A DNA stretch of 28,797 nt. Source: a virus. Made by a program: the position numbers and the translations under genes. The stretch covers positions 1 to 28,797 of the IMG/VR virus record IMGVR_UViG_3300020121_000304; one strand, given 5' to 3'. The notes below the pieces were generated by a model. The model made no database searches and was not told the DNA's origin. It was given only the letters and a program-made list of their open reading frames with translations. This document shows, piece by piece, positions 6,168 to 13,124 of this stretch; positions within the stretch are counted from its first letter, which is position 1; every line of letters starts with the position of its first letter.

Positions 6168-6224
6168 CGTACAGGTTCTAGCCGTACATATCCCTTGACG
6201 GCACGACGGGGAGGCGGTTACCGT
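6168..6224. promoter_or_regulatory. divergent control region: CGTACA repeats and a rightward promoter
   Basis: CGTACA occurs at 6168-6173 and 6183-6188 (15-base period), a possible operator. On the plus strand TTGACG (6195-6200) and TACCGT (6219-6224), 18 bases apart, form a good -35/-10 pair for the regulator gene at 6246. The leftward start at 6158 must be served from the same 87-base gap. Confidence 0.5.
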
Positions 6225-6245
6225 GTAGGGAGCTAAACGGCAAAA

Positions 6246-6494
6246 ATGCCAAGGATCACCAAACGCGAGCGAGGTGTACGGGAGACCGTGAACAGCACCC
6301 CAGAGCGAGACGAAGCCGACACGCTGCTGCCGCCCCGCAAGCTGGTAGCCCTGTTCGGCGTCTCATCGCAGAGCCTTCGCAACTGGCACGCGGCGGGCCT
6401 GCTCGCCGCCCAGCGCACCGCAGGCGGTCACCGCCGCTACCGCGAATCCGAAGTCCGCGCGCTCGTCGCCGAGCTTTCAGAGGTGGCGGCGTGA
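6246..6494 (+). CDS. MerR-family/excisionase-like transcription regulator
   Basis: An 82-residue protein. Residues about 28-75 are a MerR-type winged helix: LLPPRKLVALFGVSSQSLRNWHAAGLL, then the wing TAGGHRRYRESEV, as in BldC-like and excisionase-like proteins. It lacks the effector-binding and dimer coiled-coil of full MerR proteins. The start is taken at ATG 6246; GTG 6288, with GGGAG just upstream, would remove 14 residues before the domain. It stands at the head of the rightward cassette and opposite the HTH gene at 6158, so it probably acts as the switch regulator or directionality factor. Confidence 0.8.
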   Translation: MPRITKRERGVRETVNSTPERDEADTLLPPRKLVALFGVSSQSLRNWHAAGLLAAQRTAGGHRRYRESEVRALVAELSEVAA

Positions 6495-6584
6495 AGACTT
6501 CCCCCGACATGATGAACGGCCCCGCGCTGTCACGCGGAGCCGTTCCAAGCCATGCCCTAGCCGTCCAAGCAAGGAGCATCACCG

Positions 6585-6779
6585 ATGAACACCACGGTAA
6601 CACGCGCGTCCGCCCCGGCGCGGAAGCCGAACCGCCGGCGGGGTGCGGTCCCGTCCCGCCCGGACACGGTCATCCAACTCGCCCCGTACGCCGCCCGCAA
6701 GCGCGGGGTGCAGTGGGGTGCCGCCTACCGGCGGGAGACCGCGCGCACCGGCCGCTGGCCGGCCAGGGCAGCGACATGA
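6585..6779 (+). CDS. small basic hypothetical protein
   Basis: A 64-residue protein from ATG 6585 with a strong AAGGAG eight bases upstream. It is very basic (ARKPNRRRGAVPSR, AARKRGVQWGAAYRRETARTGRW) with no membrane helix, so a nucleic-acid or membrane-surface role is possible. Its stop overlaps the next start (ATGA at 6776), the first link in a chain of coupled small genes. No family recognised. Confidence 0.6.
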   Translation: MNTTVTRASAPARKPNRRRGAVPSRPDTVIQLAPYAARKRGVQWGAAYRRETARTGRWPARAAT

Positions 6780-7003
6780 GACGCGGGATCACCATCACCC
6801 GCCGCGGCGCCGCGTGGACCGCCCTGGGGGTCCTCCTGGCCGGCCTCGGCGCCCTGGCCGGGTACTGCTGGGACACCAGCCGCGTCTCAGGCCCTGAAGG
6901 GGTCGGCGCGGTCGTCCTCATCGCCGCTGCTGCTGTTGTTACGGCGTGGCTGCGGCGGGACAAGCTCCACCACCCGGGAAAGCACAGGCAGGTGCGGCAG
7001 TGA
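6776..7003 (+). CDS. two-helix membrane peptide
   Basis: A 75-residue protein from ATG 6776, overlapping the previous stop by four bases. After the basic start MRRGITITRRG come helix one (AAWTALGVLLAGLGALAGYCW) and helix two (GVGAVVLIAAAAVVTAWL), ending with a basic tail (RRDKLHHPGKHRQ). The frame is open upstream to 6491, but that part overlaps the 6585 gene in another frame and looks non-natural. Function unknown; it is one of several small membrane proteins of this cassette. Confidence 0.7.
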   Translation: MRRGITITRRGAAWTALGVLLAGLGALAGYCWDTSRVSGPEGVGAVVLIAAAAVVTAWLRRDKLHHPGKHRQVRQ

Positions 7004-7179
7004 CCCGCGTCATCGCCGCGGCCGCCGGACTGGCCGCCGCCGCCATCCTGGCCGCCGTCGTGGTCCTTCACGTCCTCACGGTCATGTCCGGGGCGGCGGC
7101 GCGTACCGCGGTGAACGGCTACGCCTCCTACTGGCAGTCGGTAGGCCAGCAGGTCCAGCAGGCGAAGGAGCAGCCATGA
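7000..7179 (+). CDS. single-pass membrane peptide
   Basis: A 59-residue protein from GTG 7000 (GTGA overlap with the previous stop). Residues 5-27 form one long hydrophobic helix (VIAAAAGLAAAAILAAVVVLHVL), followed by a short external or periplasm-like segment with aromatic residues (VNGYASYWQSVGQQVQQAKEQP). The topology is that of a signal anchor. Its end overlaps the WhiB start. Function unknown. Confidence 0.65.
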   Translation: MTRVIAAAAGLAAAAILAAVVVLHVLTVMSGAAARTAVNGYASYWQSVGQQVQQAKEQP

Positions 7180-7490
7180 ACCCGGCCGGCCCGGTCCTCC
7201 TGCAGGTCGTCATGACCGCCGGGGAAGCCGCAGAACTGGCATGGCAGGACGAAGCCCTGTGCGCTCAGACAGACCCCGAGGCGTTCTTTCCCGAGAAAGG
7301 CGGCTCAACCCGCCTGGCCAAGCAGGTCTGCCTCAACTGCGACGTCCGGGCCGAATGCCTGCGGTTCGCCCTCGATCACGATGAGCGGTTCGGTATCTGG
7401 GGCGGGATGTCCGAGCGCGAGCGCCGCCGCCTCAAGCACGTACGTACGTCTGCGCCACCCATCCCGCAACCAGTGAAAGCAGTCGCCTAG
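7176..7490 (+). CDS. WhiB-like iron-sulphur transcription factor
   Basis: A 104-residue protein from ATG 7176 (ATGA overlap). The four cluster-binding cysteines are at residues 29, 52, 55 and 61 in the canonical C-X22-C-X2-C-X5-C spacing, followed by the GIWGG turn at 73-77 and a basic segment (SERERRRLKHVR) for DNA contact. WhiB-like proteins carry a [4Fe-4S] cluster, bind the principal sigma factor and are confined to actinobacteria and their phages and plasmids. Here it sits within the membrane-protein cassette and probably adjusts host or element transcription, perhaps in response to redox or NO; the targets are unknown. Confidence 0.95.
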   Translation: MNPAGPVLLQVVMTAGEAAELAWQDEALCAQTDPEAFFPEKGGSTRLAKQVCLNCDVRAECLRFALDHDERFGIWGGMSERERRRLKHVRTSAPPIPQPVKAVA

Positions 7491-7492
7491 CC

Positions 7493-7741
7493 ATGCGCAC
7501 TCTCGCCCGCCTCGTCGTCAATCTCGCCCTGCTGATCGGCACTGTCGCCGCTATCGGCTGGGTGACCACCCTGAAGGCCTACCACGACGCGTCCCCGCAC
7601 ATGCGGACGGGGATCGTGATCGGCATCGCCGCGGGCGCCTTCATCGTCGCCTGGATCGTGCTCAGCAGGGTCATCCCGGCGAAGAAGAAGACCGCGCAGC
7701 GCACGTCGTACCCGTACGCCGCTACCGCGAAGCGCAGGTAG
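7493..7741 (+). CDS. two-helix membrane peptide
   Basis: An 82-residue protein from ATG 7493, two bases after the WhiB stop. Helix one is VVNLALLIGTVAAIGWVTTL, helix two is IVIGIAAGAFIVAWIVLSRV; between them lies a short His/Asp segment (KAYHDASPHMRTG). The C-terminal tail is basic (IPAKKKTAQRTSYPYAATAKRR) and probably cytoplasmic. No family recognised; same type as the other small membrane proteins here. Confidence 0.7.
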   Translation: MRTLARLVVNLALLIGTVAAIGWVTTLKAYHDASPHMRTGIVIGIAAGAFIVAWIVLSRVIPAKKKTAQRTSYPYAATAKRR

Positions 7742-7750
7742 GAGCCGGCC

Positions 7751-7867
7751 ATGTCCCGCGTCATCGCCGCTGTCACGCGCAAGCCGAGGGCCCGGTGCCG
7801 GTGCTCAGGCTGGCCGCACGCGCCATGGTGCCCGCGGTCCCGCAGGACGAGGAGGGGCCAGCCATGA
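7751..7867 (+). CDS. 38-residue basic Cys-rich peptide
   Basis: Starts at ATG 7751 with AGGAG eight bases upstream and overlaps the next start by ATGA at 7864. The sequence is strongly basic and has CRCSGWPHAPWC in the middle, three Cys and a His that could bind a metal ion. Very similar tiny RCRC...C peptides occur among small genes of actinobacterial integrative elements (from memory). The good ribosome site and coupling make it a likely gene in spite of its length. Confidence 0.55.
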   Translation: MSRVIAAVTRKPRARCRCSGWPHAPWCPRSRRTRRGQP

Positions 7868-8589
7868 TCACCGCTGCTGTCCTCGCCGCCGCGCTGCTGG
7901 CCCCCGCCGGGGTCACGGCGTCCATCCAGGGCGATCCCGTGTGCCTGCCGGTGACCGCGCAGCCGGGGCACTCCTACCCGCTGTCCGTCTCCGTCTCCGG
8001 GGCCGGGTCGCTGGCGCTCTCGGTCGTCCCCGACACGGGCGGGCTGCACGCCAGCCTGCGGCAGGTGCCCGCGTCGTGGGTGGCCTTCGCCGCCGCCGGT
8101 CCCGGCTCCGTCGCGCTCACCCTGGCCGTCCCCGCAGACGCCGCGCCGGGCGCGTACTGGAGCGACATCGAGGCCGCGACGGGCGGCCAGCCGCAGTCCG
8201 GCGCCGGGGTCGCGGTGACGAACCGCGCCGCCGCGACGACGGGCCTCGTCTTCACGGTCGGCCCGTCCCCCGTCCCGCCGCCGCCATGCGACGCCCTGGA
8301 CCTGGCCCAGTCGACCGGGAAGTACCCGCCGTGGCCGTCTCCCGCGTTCAAGACCAGCTCGTGGAAGCAGGTGTACGCCCGGCTCAAGGGCGGCCCGGTC
8401 ACCCCGGACGGCGGCCCGACCGCGGGCACCGGGACGTCTCCCGTGCCGGGCGGACCCGTTCCCCCGGCCAGTCCCGTCTCGTACTCGACACCTCCGGGAG
8501 TCTCGAAGGACTGGCCCGGCTGGCTGATCCTCGGCGCGTTCGGCGCCTTCGTGCTGTACAAGCTGCTCAAGCTGCTGAGGATTCTCTGA
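7864..8589 (+). CDS. secreted, C-terminally membrane-anchored beta-sandwich protein
   Basis: A 241-residue protein from ATG 7864 with GAGGAGGGG upstream. Residues 1-20 are a signal peptide (MITAAVLAAALLAPAGVTA). Residues about 25-145 are beta-rich (HSYPLSVSVSGAGSLALSVVP, GSVALTLAVPADAAPGAYWSDIEA), like the NEW3/COG1361-type Ig-like fold of surface proteins. A Pro/Gly-rich stretch (about 170-210) leads to one C-terminal helix (WPGWLILGAFGAFVLYKLLKLL). It would therefore be anchored in the membrane and face outward. In this cassette it could help cell-cell contact or envelope remodelling; that is inference. Confidence 0.75.
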   Translation: MITAAVLAAALLAPAGVTASIQGDPVCLPVTAQPGHSYPLSVSVSGAGSLALSVVPDTGGLHASLRQVPASWVAFAAAGPGSVALTLAVPADAAPGAYWSDIEAATGGQPQSGAGVAVTNRAAATTGLVFTVGPSPVPPPPCDALDLAQSTGKYPPWPSPAFKTSSWKQVYARLKGGPVTPDGGPTAGTGTSPVPGGPVPPASPVSYSTPPGVSKDWPGWLILGAFGAFVLYKLLKLLRIL

Positions 8590-8762
8590 TGGCCAGGCCG
8601 ACGCTGTTCGGTGACCCGTTCAGGCCGGGAAACGCCGCCTGCGGCGCGGTGCTGGTGTTCATCGCCGCCGGACTGTACTTCCGCAGCGTTAAAGCGGGGC
8701 TCGTCTTCGCCGCCTTCCCGCTGTTCTTCGCGTTCCTCGGGTTCCTGGAAGGACGGCGATGA
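8589..8762 (+). CDS. two-helix membrane peptide
   Basis: A 57-residue protein from ATG 8589; the start shares bases with the previous stop (TGATG), implying coupled translation. After a polar start (MARPTLFGDPFRPGN) come helix one (ACGAVLVFIAAGLYF) and helix two (GLVFAAFPLFFAFLGFL), ending in EGRR. No recognisable family. Confidence 0.65.
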   Translation: MARPTLFGDPFRPGNAACGAVLVFIAAGLYFRSVKAGLVFAAFPLFFAFLGFLEGRR

Positions 8763-8765
8763 GCA

Positions 8766-9344
8766 ATGGCTGGCTACACGTACCGCCTGCCCCGGAAGTA
8801 CCGGTACCGGGGCCACGGCAAGGCAAGCACCCAGCAGAAGGCCGCCATAGCGGTCGTGGTCGTGGTGCTCGCCGCCGGAGTCGCCGGCGGGAAAGGCGCG
8901 AAGGCATCCGGTCACGCTCCCGCACGGGCCTCCGCCGGGCTCCCGGCGATCCCCGGCGGCACCAGCCTGGACACCCACGCCGGGTGGGCCCGCGGCCTGC
9001 TCGCCGCGGACCGCCTGCCGCAGACCTCCTGCAACCTGTCCGCGGTCCTGGAGTGGGAAGCCCGCGAAGGCGGCGGGTTCGGCAACCAAGCCAGCTACAA
9101 CCCGCTCAACGTCAACCCCGGCCCTGGCGCCGGCTGGCCTGGACACCCGGCGATCGGCGCGTGGGCGTTCCCCGACGCCGCGACCGGCCTGGCGTACACC
9201 GTCAAGACCATCAACAACGGCTACTACGGCGGCATCCTCGCCGCCCTGCGCGCGGGCAACTCCGCGCAGGGCGTGTGCGACGTGATCATGGCCAGCCCGT
9301 GGGCGGCCAGCCGCTACGGCGGCACCCTGACGGCAACCTGCTAG
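8766..9344 (+). CDS. membrane-anchored lysozyme-like peptidoglycan hydrolase
   Basis: A 192-residue protein from ATG 8766. A basic N-terminus (YRLPRKYRYRGHGK) precedes one membrane helix (KAAIAVVVVVLAAGVAG, residues about 25-41), so the rest faces outside. The outer domain (from about residue 65) has the lysozyme-like signature LSAVLEWEAREGG followed by NPLNVNPG, an AFPDAATGLAYTVKTI segment and a repeated small-residue helix, as in phage and plasmid muralytic enzymes; the Glu in WEAREGG is the likely acid. Cys residues in the outer domain could form disulphides. Role: local opening of peptidoglycan, during DNA transfer or lysis. Which of the two is not decided by sequence; there is no holin-like gene with certainty, though small membrane proteins surround it. 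Confidence 0.7.
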   Translation: MAGYTYRLPRKYRYRGHGKASTQQKAAIAVVVVVLAAGVAGGKGAKASGHAPARASAGLPAIPGGTSLDTHAGWARGLLAADRLPQTSCNLSAVLEWEAREGGGFGNQASYNPLNVNPGPGAGWPGHPAIGAWAFPDAATGLAYTVKTINNGYYGGILAALRAGNSAQGVCDVIMASPWAASRYGGTLTATC

Positions 9345-9355
9345 GAGGCAGACCG

Positions 9356-9538
9356 ATGTCACTAACCACCCTCTGCAAAGTCCTTGGCCTCTGCGCCGTG
9401 GCCGTCGTGCTCATCCTGGCGAGCACCACGGAGGATCTCAGCACGGGCGCCCAGATCGTGTTCGGCGCCCTGTCCGGGGTCTTCGCGGGATGGCTTGCCG
9501 TCGATGCAGGGCGCAAGAGCGCGGGGAGGCACCGATGA
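9356..9538 (+). CDS. two-helix membrane peptide
   Basis: A 60-residue protein from ATG 9356 with a perfect AGGAGG eight bases upstream. Helix one is KVLGLCAVAVVLILAST, then the acidic turn TEDLSTG, and helix two is AQIVFGALSGVFAGWLAV, ending in a basic tail (DAGRKSAGRHR). The hairpin topology is holin-like, but no family match is claimed. Its stop overlaps the SpdB-like gene start (ATGA). Confidence 0.65.
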   Translation: MSLTTLCKVLGLCAVAVVLILASTTEDLSTGAQIVFGALSGVFAGWLAVDAGRKSAGRHR

Positions 9539-10329
9539 TTCTCACCGCCCTCGGATGGCTGGCCGCACTGGCGTGCACCGCCGCGACCGGCGAGCGCGCC
9601 TGGTCCATGCGGAGCGGCGTCCGTGACGCCGGGAACTGGGTAGTGCTGCTCGCGTGGTCCGCCCTCACGGTCGTCATGTTCACGCTCCTCGGGGCGATCG
9701 GGCCGCTCACCGGAGGCCTGTACGCCGCGCTGGCCGTCGTGGTCATCCTGGCGGTCGGCCGGGTGTGGACACCGGAAGGCCGGCGAGCGCTGGCCGGCGA
9801 CCTGCGCTACGGCTTCGCTGAGCCGTTCGCGGCCCTCAGGCGCCGGGTGCGCCGGGTGCCCGGCGCGGAGGAGCCCGGCGAGACGGAAGCCGTCGTCGGC
9901 GGGTACGTGGCGTCCCGCCAGATCCCGCCGGTCCGCGAGGACCCGGCGCTCGGCCTGCCGCCCGAGCCCGCGGTGATGGCCTCTGTCCCGGCCCCGGCCC
10001 CGTACGCCGCGCTCGCCCAGTTCATCGGCGGGTTCGAGCCGGAGGACGACCAGGCGCTGACGATGTTCATGCAGGGCCACGCGGCGGGCGGCCTGGTCAT
10101 CGCCGAGGCGTGGCGCCACTTCGCCGACACCTGCCTGCACGGCACCGGCCTGGACCCGGCCTACGTCGCGGGGATCCTGGAGGTCGGCGACACCGAGGGC
10201 GAGTCGGCCGCGCACAAGGCGCAGGTCCACAAGCGGTTCGGCGTGATCTACCAGCAGGTGCAGGAGTGGATCTCGGCGGGCCGGATGCTGCCGCACAAGG
10301 CCCGCGAGTTCCTGACCGGAGAGATGTAG
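9535..10329 (+). CDS. SpdB-like membrane protein of the plasmid spread/transfer type
   Basis: A 264-residue protein from ATG 9535 (ATGA overlap). Residues 1-85 hold three hydrophobic segments (TALGWLAALACTAATG, VVLLAWSALTVVMFTLLGAIG, LYAALAVVVILAVG) with ERAW between the first two. The C-terminal 180 residues are soluble and helical (FIGGFEPEDDQALTMFMQGHAAGGLVIAEAWRHF). In Streptomyces conjugative plasmids, membrane proteins of this layout just upstream of traB are Spd proteins that help spread plasmid DNA through the mycelium. Assignment rests on topology and the position 450 bases upstream of traB, not on a sequence match. Confidence 0.6.
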   Translation: MILTALGWLAALACTAATGERAWSMRSGVRDAGNWVVLLAWSALTVVMFTLLGAIGPLTGGLYAALAVVVILAVGRVWTPEGRRALAGDLRYGFAEPFAALRRRVRRVPGAEEPGETEAVVGGYVASRQIPPVREDPALGLPPEPAVMASVPAPAPYAALAQFIGGFEPEDDQALTMFMQGHAAGGLVIAEAWRHFADTCLHGTGLDPAYVAGILEVGDTEGESAAHKAQVHKRFGVIYQQVQEWISAGRMLPHKAREFLTGEM

Positions 10330-10353
10330 CCACCCGACCAGAAGGAGTCAGTC

Positions 10354-10767
10354 GTGACCATGACCACCGAGACTACGCCCGCCCCGGCTCAGGCCGTTGA
10401 CGGCGACGACCGCGCCGACATCCTCCGCTACGCCAGCATCATGCTCGCCCCGTCTGACCGCTACCACGCGGATCGGGTCGCGGAAATGGCGGCGCCTCTG
10501 CTGGAGTGGGCTGAGCAGGCCCGCGATAAGACCGACCTGCGGCGCCGGATGCGGGCGATGAACAGGCAGCACCTCAACACGCCTATGGCGTACAGCCGCG
10601 CCCCGGCCGTCACCATCCAGCACCGCCGGTTCTCCTGGCTAGGGAAAGCCGTCAGCCTCAGCAGCGTCCCCGAGGTCTGGGTCACGCAGTCCGTCATCAC
10701 CACGCCCGGCCGGTTCCTCGCCGAGACCGCCGCCCTCTACGCCTTCATCGCTGCCGGAGAGAGGTAG
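10354..10767 (+). CDS. hypothetical protein upstream of traB
   Basis: A 137-residue protein from GTG 10354 with AAGGAG upstream. Soluble, helical and positively charged in the middle (EQARDKTDLRRRMRAMNRQHLNTPMAY); an acidic segment near the start (VDGDDRADILRYASIML) and a last helix FLAETAALYAFIAAGER. No family recognised. It lies between the SpdB-like gene and traB, ten bases before the traB start, so it is likely part of the transfer operon. Confidence 0.65.
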   Translation: MTMTTETTPAPAQAVDGDDRADILRYASIMLAPSDRYHADRVAEMAAPLLEWAEQARDKTDLRRRMRAMNRQHLNTPMAYSRAPAVTIQHRRFSWLGKAVSLSSVPEVWVTQSVITTPGRFLAETAALYAFIAAGER

Positions 10768-10777
10768 GCGCTTTCCC

Positions 10778-12970
10778 GTGACCGCCACCGACGAGACAGA
10801 GGCCGTCCGGGCACCGGAGATCCGCCGCGACGCCCCGGAACGGGCCGTGCGCGCGTTCCTGCCCGCCTGCGCCGGCGTCTGGACCGCCGCGGAGATCATG
10901 CACGCGGCCGGGGTCTCCGGCGTGGACATCGCGCTGTCGTCGCTGGCCGTCGCCGGGTTCGCCGGGCTGCGCGCCAGCCACAACACGAAGGACCGGAAGA
11001 AGGCCCGCAGGCACGCCCGGCATGTCGCGGCCGGGTTCGCGGCTGCGGGCGGCTGGCTGGCCCTCGCAGCCCGGCTCGGGCCGCTCGCCGGCCCGTACTG
11101 CACGCTGACCCTCACATGGGCCGGGGCGTCGCTCGCCGGCTGGCTGTGGCTGCGCCGCCACGAGGTCGTCGTCGCGGCCCGCGACTGGCGCAACGCCCGG
11201 ACGGACTGGCTGGCGAACTGCCGCAGATGGGGCCTCGGCGGCTCCCACCTGCTGCACCACGAGCAGACCCGGCTCGGCGAGATGATGATCGTCGACGTCA
11301 AGGGCACCGGCAAGCGGGCGTCGGCGTTCGCGCACGGCGACCTGGCCGAGCGGATCGCGGAGGAACGCGACCTGCCGCCGGGCCGGGTGCTGGTGAAGCC
11401 GCACCGCCTCGCCGGCCGGGTCGAGATCTCCATCCGTGAGCTCGACCCATGGGCGAACCCGGTTACTCACCCGGTCCTGTGCGAGGACCCGGAGGTCACG
11501 CTGCCCGTGCCGTGCTCGGTGAAGAAGCCGGTAACGGTCGGCCAGGACCCGGAGACCGGCCGCTTGCTGCCGCTGCCCTTGTGGGATGAGCGGGGCGGCA
11601 AGAACATCTCCATCGTCGGGCTGAAAGGCGCGGGCAAGACCGTGCTGCTGAATGACATCAGCGAGCGTGTCACCGCGGCGTCCGACGCCTTGATGATCCG
11701 GGTCAACCTGTCCATCAAGGGGGGCGCTGAGGCCCGGCGGTGGGGGCCGGCGTGCCACCTGACCGCGTTCGGCCGCCACCAGCAGGCCCGCGCGGTGAGG
11801 GTCCTCCGCACCGTCAACAAGATCATCGAGTGGCGGTCGCAGCAGGAGTACGAGACGGACGTGTTCGTACCCTCCCCCGGGGACCCGCTCATCGTGCTGA
11901 TCGTGGACGAGATCGACGCTGCGGCGCAGATCCCGGCGATCAAGCGGGAACTGGAGGACATCGCGAGCAAAGGCCGCGAGTACGGCGTGACGGGGGCCCG
12001 CGCCGGGCAGCGCGGCACCGCCGAGTGGACGGGCGGCGGGAATACCCGCGCCAACGATGACGTGTTCTGCATCGGCATGGTGAACCGCCGCGGCGAGGCG
12101 ATGCACGCCGCCGGCGACCTCGGCCTGTCGATGCCGGACATGGCCACCTACGGCGAGGGTCACGGCGGCGTGTGGGTGGTCGCCGAGCTGGGCGGCGAGC
12201 AGCATATCGGCCGGACGTTCATGCTGAAGAATCCGCCCGACATCGCGCGGATCGTCGCCGATCGGGCCCATCACCAGCCTGACCTTAAACCTGAACTTAA
12301 AGCTTTCCTCGGAGATTCCTATGAGAATCTTCTGAGCACCGACGTGTACGCCAGATGGGCGCGCGACCAGCAGGAACCGGCCCCCGCCGTCGCCCACCCG
12401 CGCCCCGATGCGGCGCCTGAGGCGTTCCCGGACGGTCTCGACCCGTCCAACCCGCTCCACGCCCTCGCCGTGGCAGTCCGCGACGGAACCGTCAAAGCCG
12501 ACGACGAGACCGCCGCCGCACTGGGGAAGGCCCTGGACATCCACGAGGCCGAGCAAGCTGCCATTGCCGCTTACGACCGGGAAGCGGAGGACTTCTTGGA
12601 CGACGACATGCGCACCCGCCTCCGCAAGATGGGGGAGCGCAACGCCGAGACCCGCCGCATCATCGAGGAGACCGCGGCGGCATCCCTGCCGGATATCTCG
12701 CATGACGATCAGGTCGCCCACGCCGCCGCCCGGTGGCGCCAGGTCGGGGAGGGCACCGCGATCCCGGACGACGCGCGGGAACGACTGCTGGAACTGCTCG
12801 CCGCGGGGACGACCGCGCGGCAGGCAGGGGAGCAGCTCAGCGTCACGCCCTGGGTCGCCCGGACCTACCTCGAGCGGCTGCGTCTTGAGCGGCTGGCGCA
12901 CACCGAGGGAAAGGGCCGCGCGTCCCGCTGGGTCGCCGGACCCGAACCCGGAAGCGGTGACGGATCGTGA
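10778..12970 (+). CDS. traB: FtsK/SpoIIIE-type DNA translocase (TraB-like)
   Basis: A 730-residue protein from GTG 10778. Two hydrophobic segments near residues 45-65 and 90-125 anchor it in the membrane. The motor has Walker A GLKGAGKT (residues 281-288), Walker B LIVLIVDEIDA with Asp377 and Glu378, and GQRGTAEW further on, all as in the FtsK family. The last 60 residues form a winged helix (ERLLELLAAGTTARQAGEQLSVTPWVARTYLERLRLERL), comparable to FtsK-gamma. In Streptomyces plasmids TraB alone moves double-stranded DNA between hyphae after binding 8-bp repeats in the clt locus; a repeat cluster is found directly downstream here. Upstream lie an SpdB-like gene and membrane peptides. A short stretch at 12280-12335 is unusually AT-rich. 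A phage-borne segregation or packaging-related translocase is the alternative. Confidence 0.85.
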   Translation: MTATDETEAVRAPEIRRDAPERAVRAFLPACAGVWTAAEIMHAAGVSGVDIALSSLAVAGFAGLRASHNTKDRKKARRHARHVAAGFAAAGGWLALAARLGPLAGPYCTLTLTWAGASLAGWLWLRRHEVVVAARDWRNARTDWLANCRRWGLGGSHLLHHEQTRLGEMMIVDVKGTGKRASAFAHGDLAERIAEERDLPPGRVLVKPHRLAGRVEISIRELDPWANPVTHPVLCEDPEVTLPVPCSVKKPVTVGQDPETGRLLPLPLWDERGGKNISIVGLKGAGKTVLLNDISERVTAASDALMIRVNLSIKGGAEARRWGPACHLTAFGRHQQARAVRVLRTVNKIIEWRSQQEYETDVFVPSPGDPLIVLIVDEIDAAAQIPAIKRELEDIASKGREYGVTGARAGQRGTAEWTGGGNTRANDDVFCIGMVNRRGEAMHAAGDLGLSMPDMATYGEGHGGVWVVAELGGEQHIGRTFMLKNPPDIARIVADRAHHQPDLKPELKAFLGDSYENLLSTDVYARWARDQQEPAPAVAHPRPDAAPEAFPDGLDPSNPLHALAVAVRDGTVKADDETAAALGKALDIHEAEQAAIAAYDREAEDFLDDDMRTRLRKMGERNAETRRIIEETAAASLPDISHDDQVAHAAARWRQVGEGTAIPDDARERLLELLAAGTTARQAGEQLSVTPWVARTYLERLRLERLAHTEGKGRASRWVAGPEPGSGDGS

Positions 12971-13002
12971 CCGCCGCCTCGTCCCGCATCGAGAGGCCGG
13001 GG

Positions 13003-13090
13003 AATGCGTGCAATGAGTGCACGCCACCCCCTATAACGCGCTGGCCGCACTCATTCCGGGAATGCGTGCACCGCAATGCGTGCACTCGTT
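13003..13090. repeat. clt: six-copy AATG(C/A)GTGC repeat cluster, candidate clt (TraB target)
   Basis: Copies on the plus strand: AATGCGTGCA at 13003-13012, AATGAGTGCA at 13012-13021, AATGCGTGCA at 13061-13070 and 13075-13084. Copies on the minus strand: AATGAGTGC at 13047-13055 and AACGAGTGCA at 13081-13090. The third and fourth copies face each other and form an almost perfect 11-bp inverted repeat. The cluster occupies a 154-base gap immediately after traB, the position of clt in known Streptomyces plasmids (for example pSVH1), although the repeat unit differs from theirs. Confidence 0.65.
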
Positions 13091-13124
13091 CCGCGGTCAC
13101 TCTCCGCCGGCAACGGAGGCCCTC

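Noticed and set aside
6491-7003. 170-residue frame beginning at the MerR stop
   Set aside because: Its first 95 codons overlap the well-supported gene 6585-6779 in another frame and look unnatural; only the part from ATG 6776 is kept.
7974-9362. 462-codon minus-strand frame across several small rightward genes
   Set aside because: The rightward genes have ribosome sites, overlaps and membrane segments; the antisense frame has low-complexity sequence only.
10745-13027. 760-codon open frame on the minus strand opposite traB
   Set aside because: It is a product of high GC in the third codon position of traB; the plus-strand frame has full FtsK motifs, the minus-strand one has none.
13003-13090. 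CRISPR-like array
   Set aside because: The repeats are 9-10 bases, in both orientations, with irregular spacing and no spacers of constant size.
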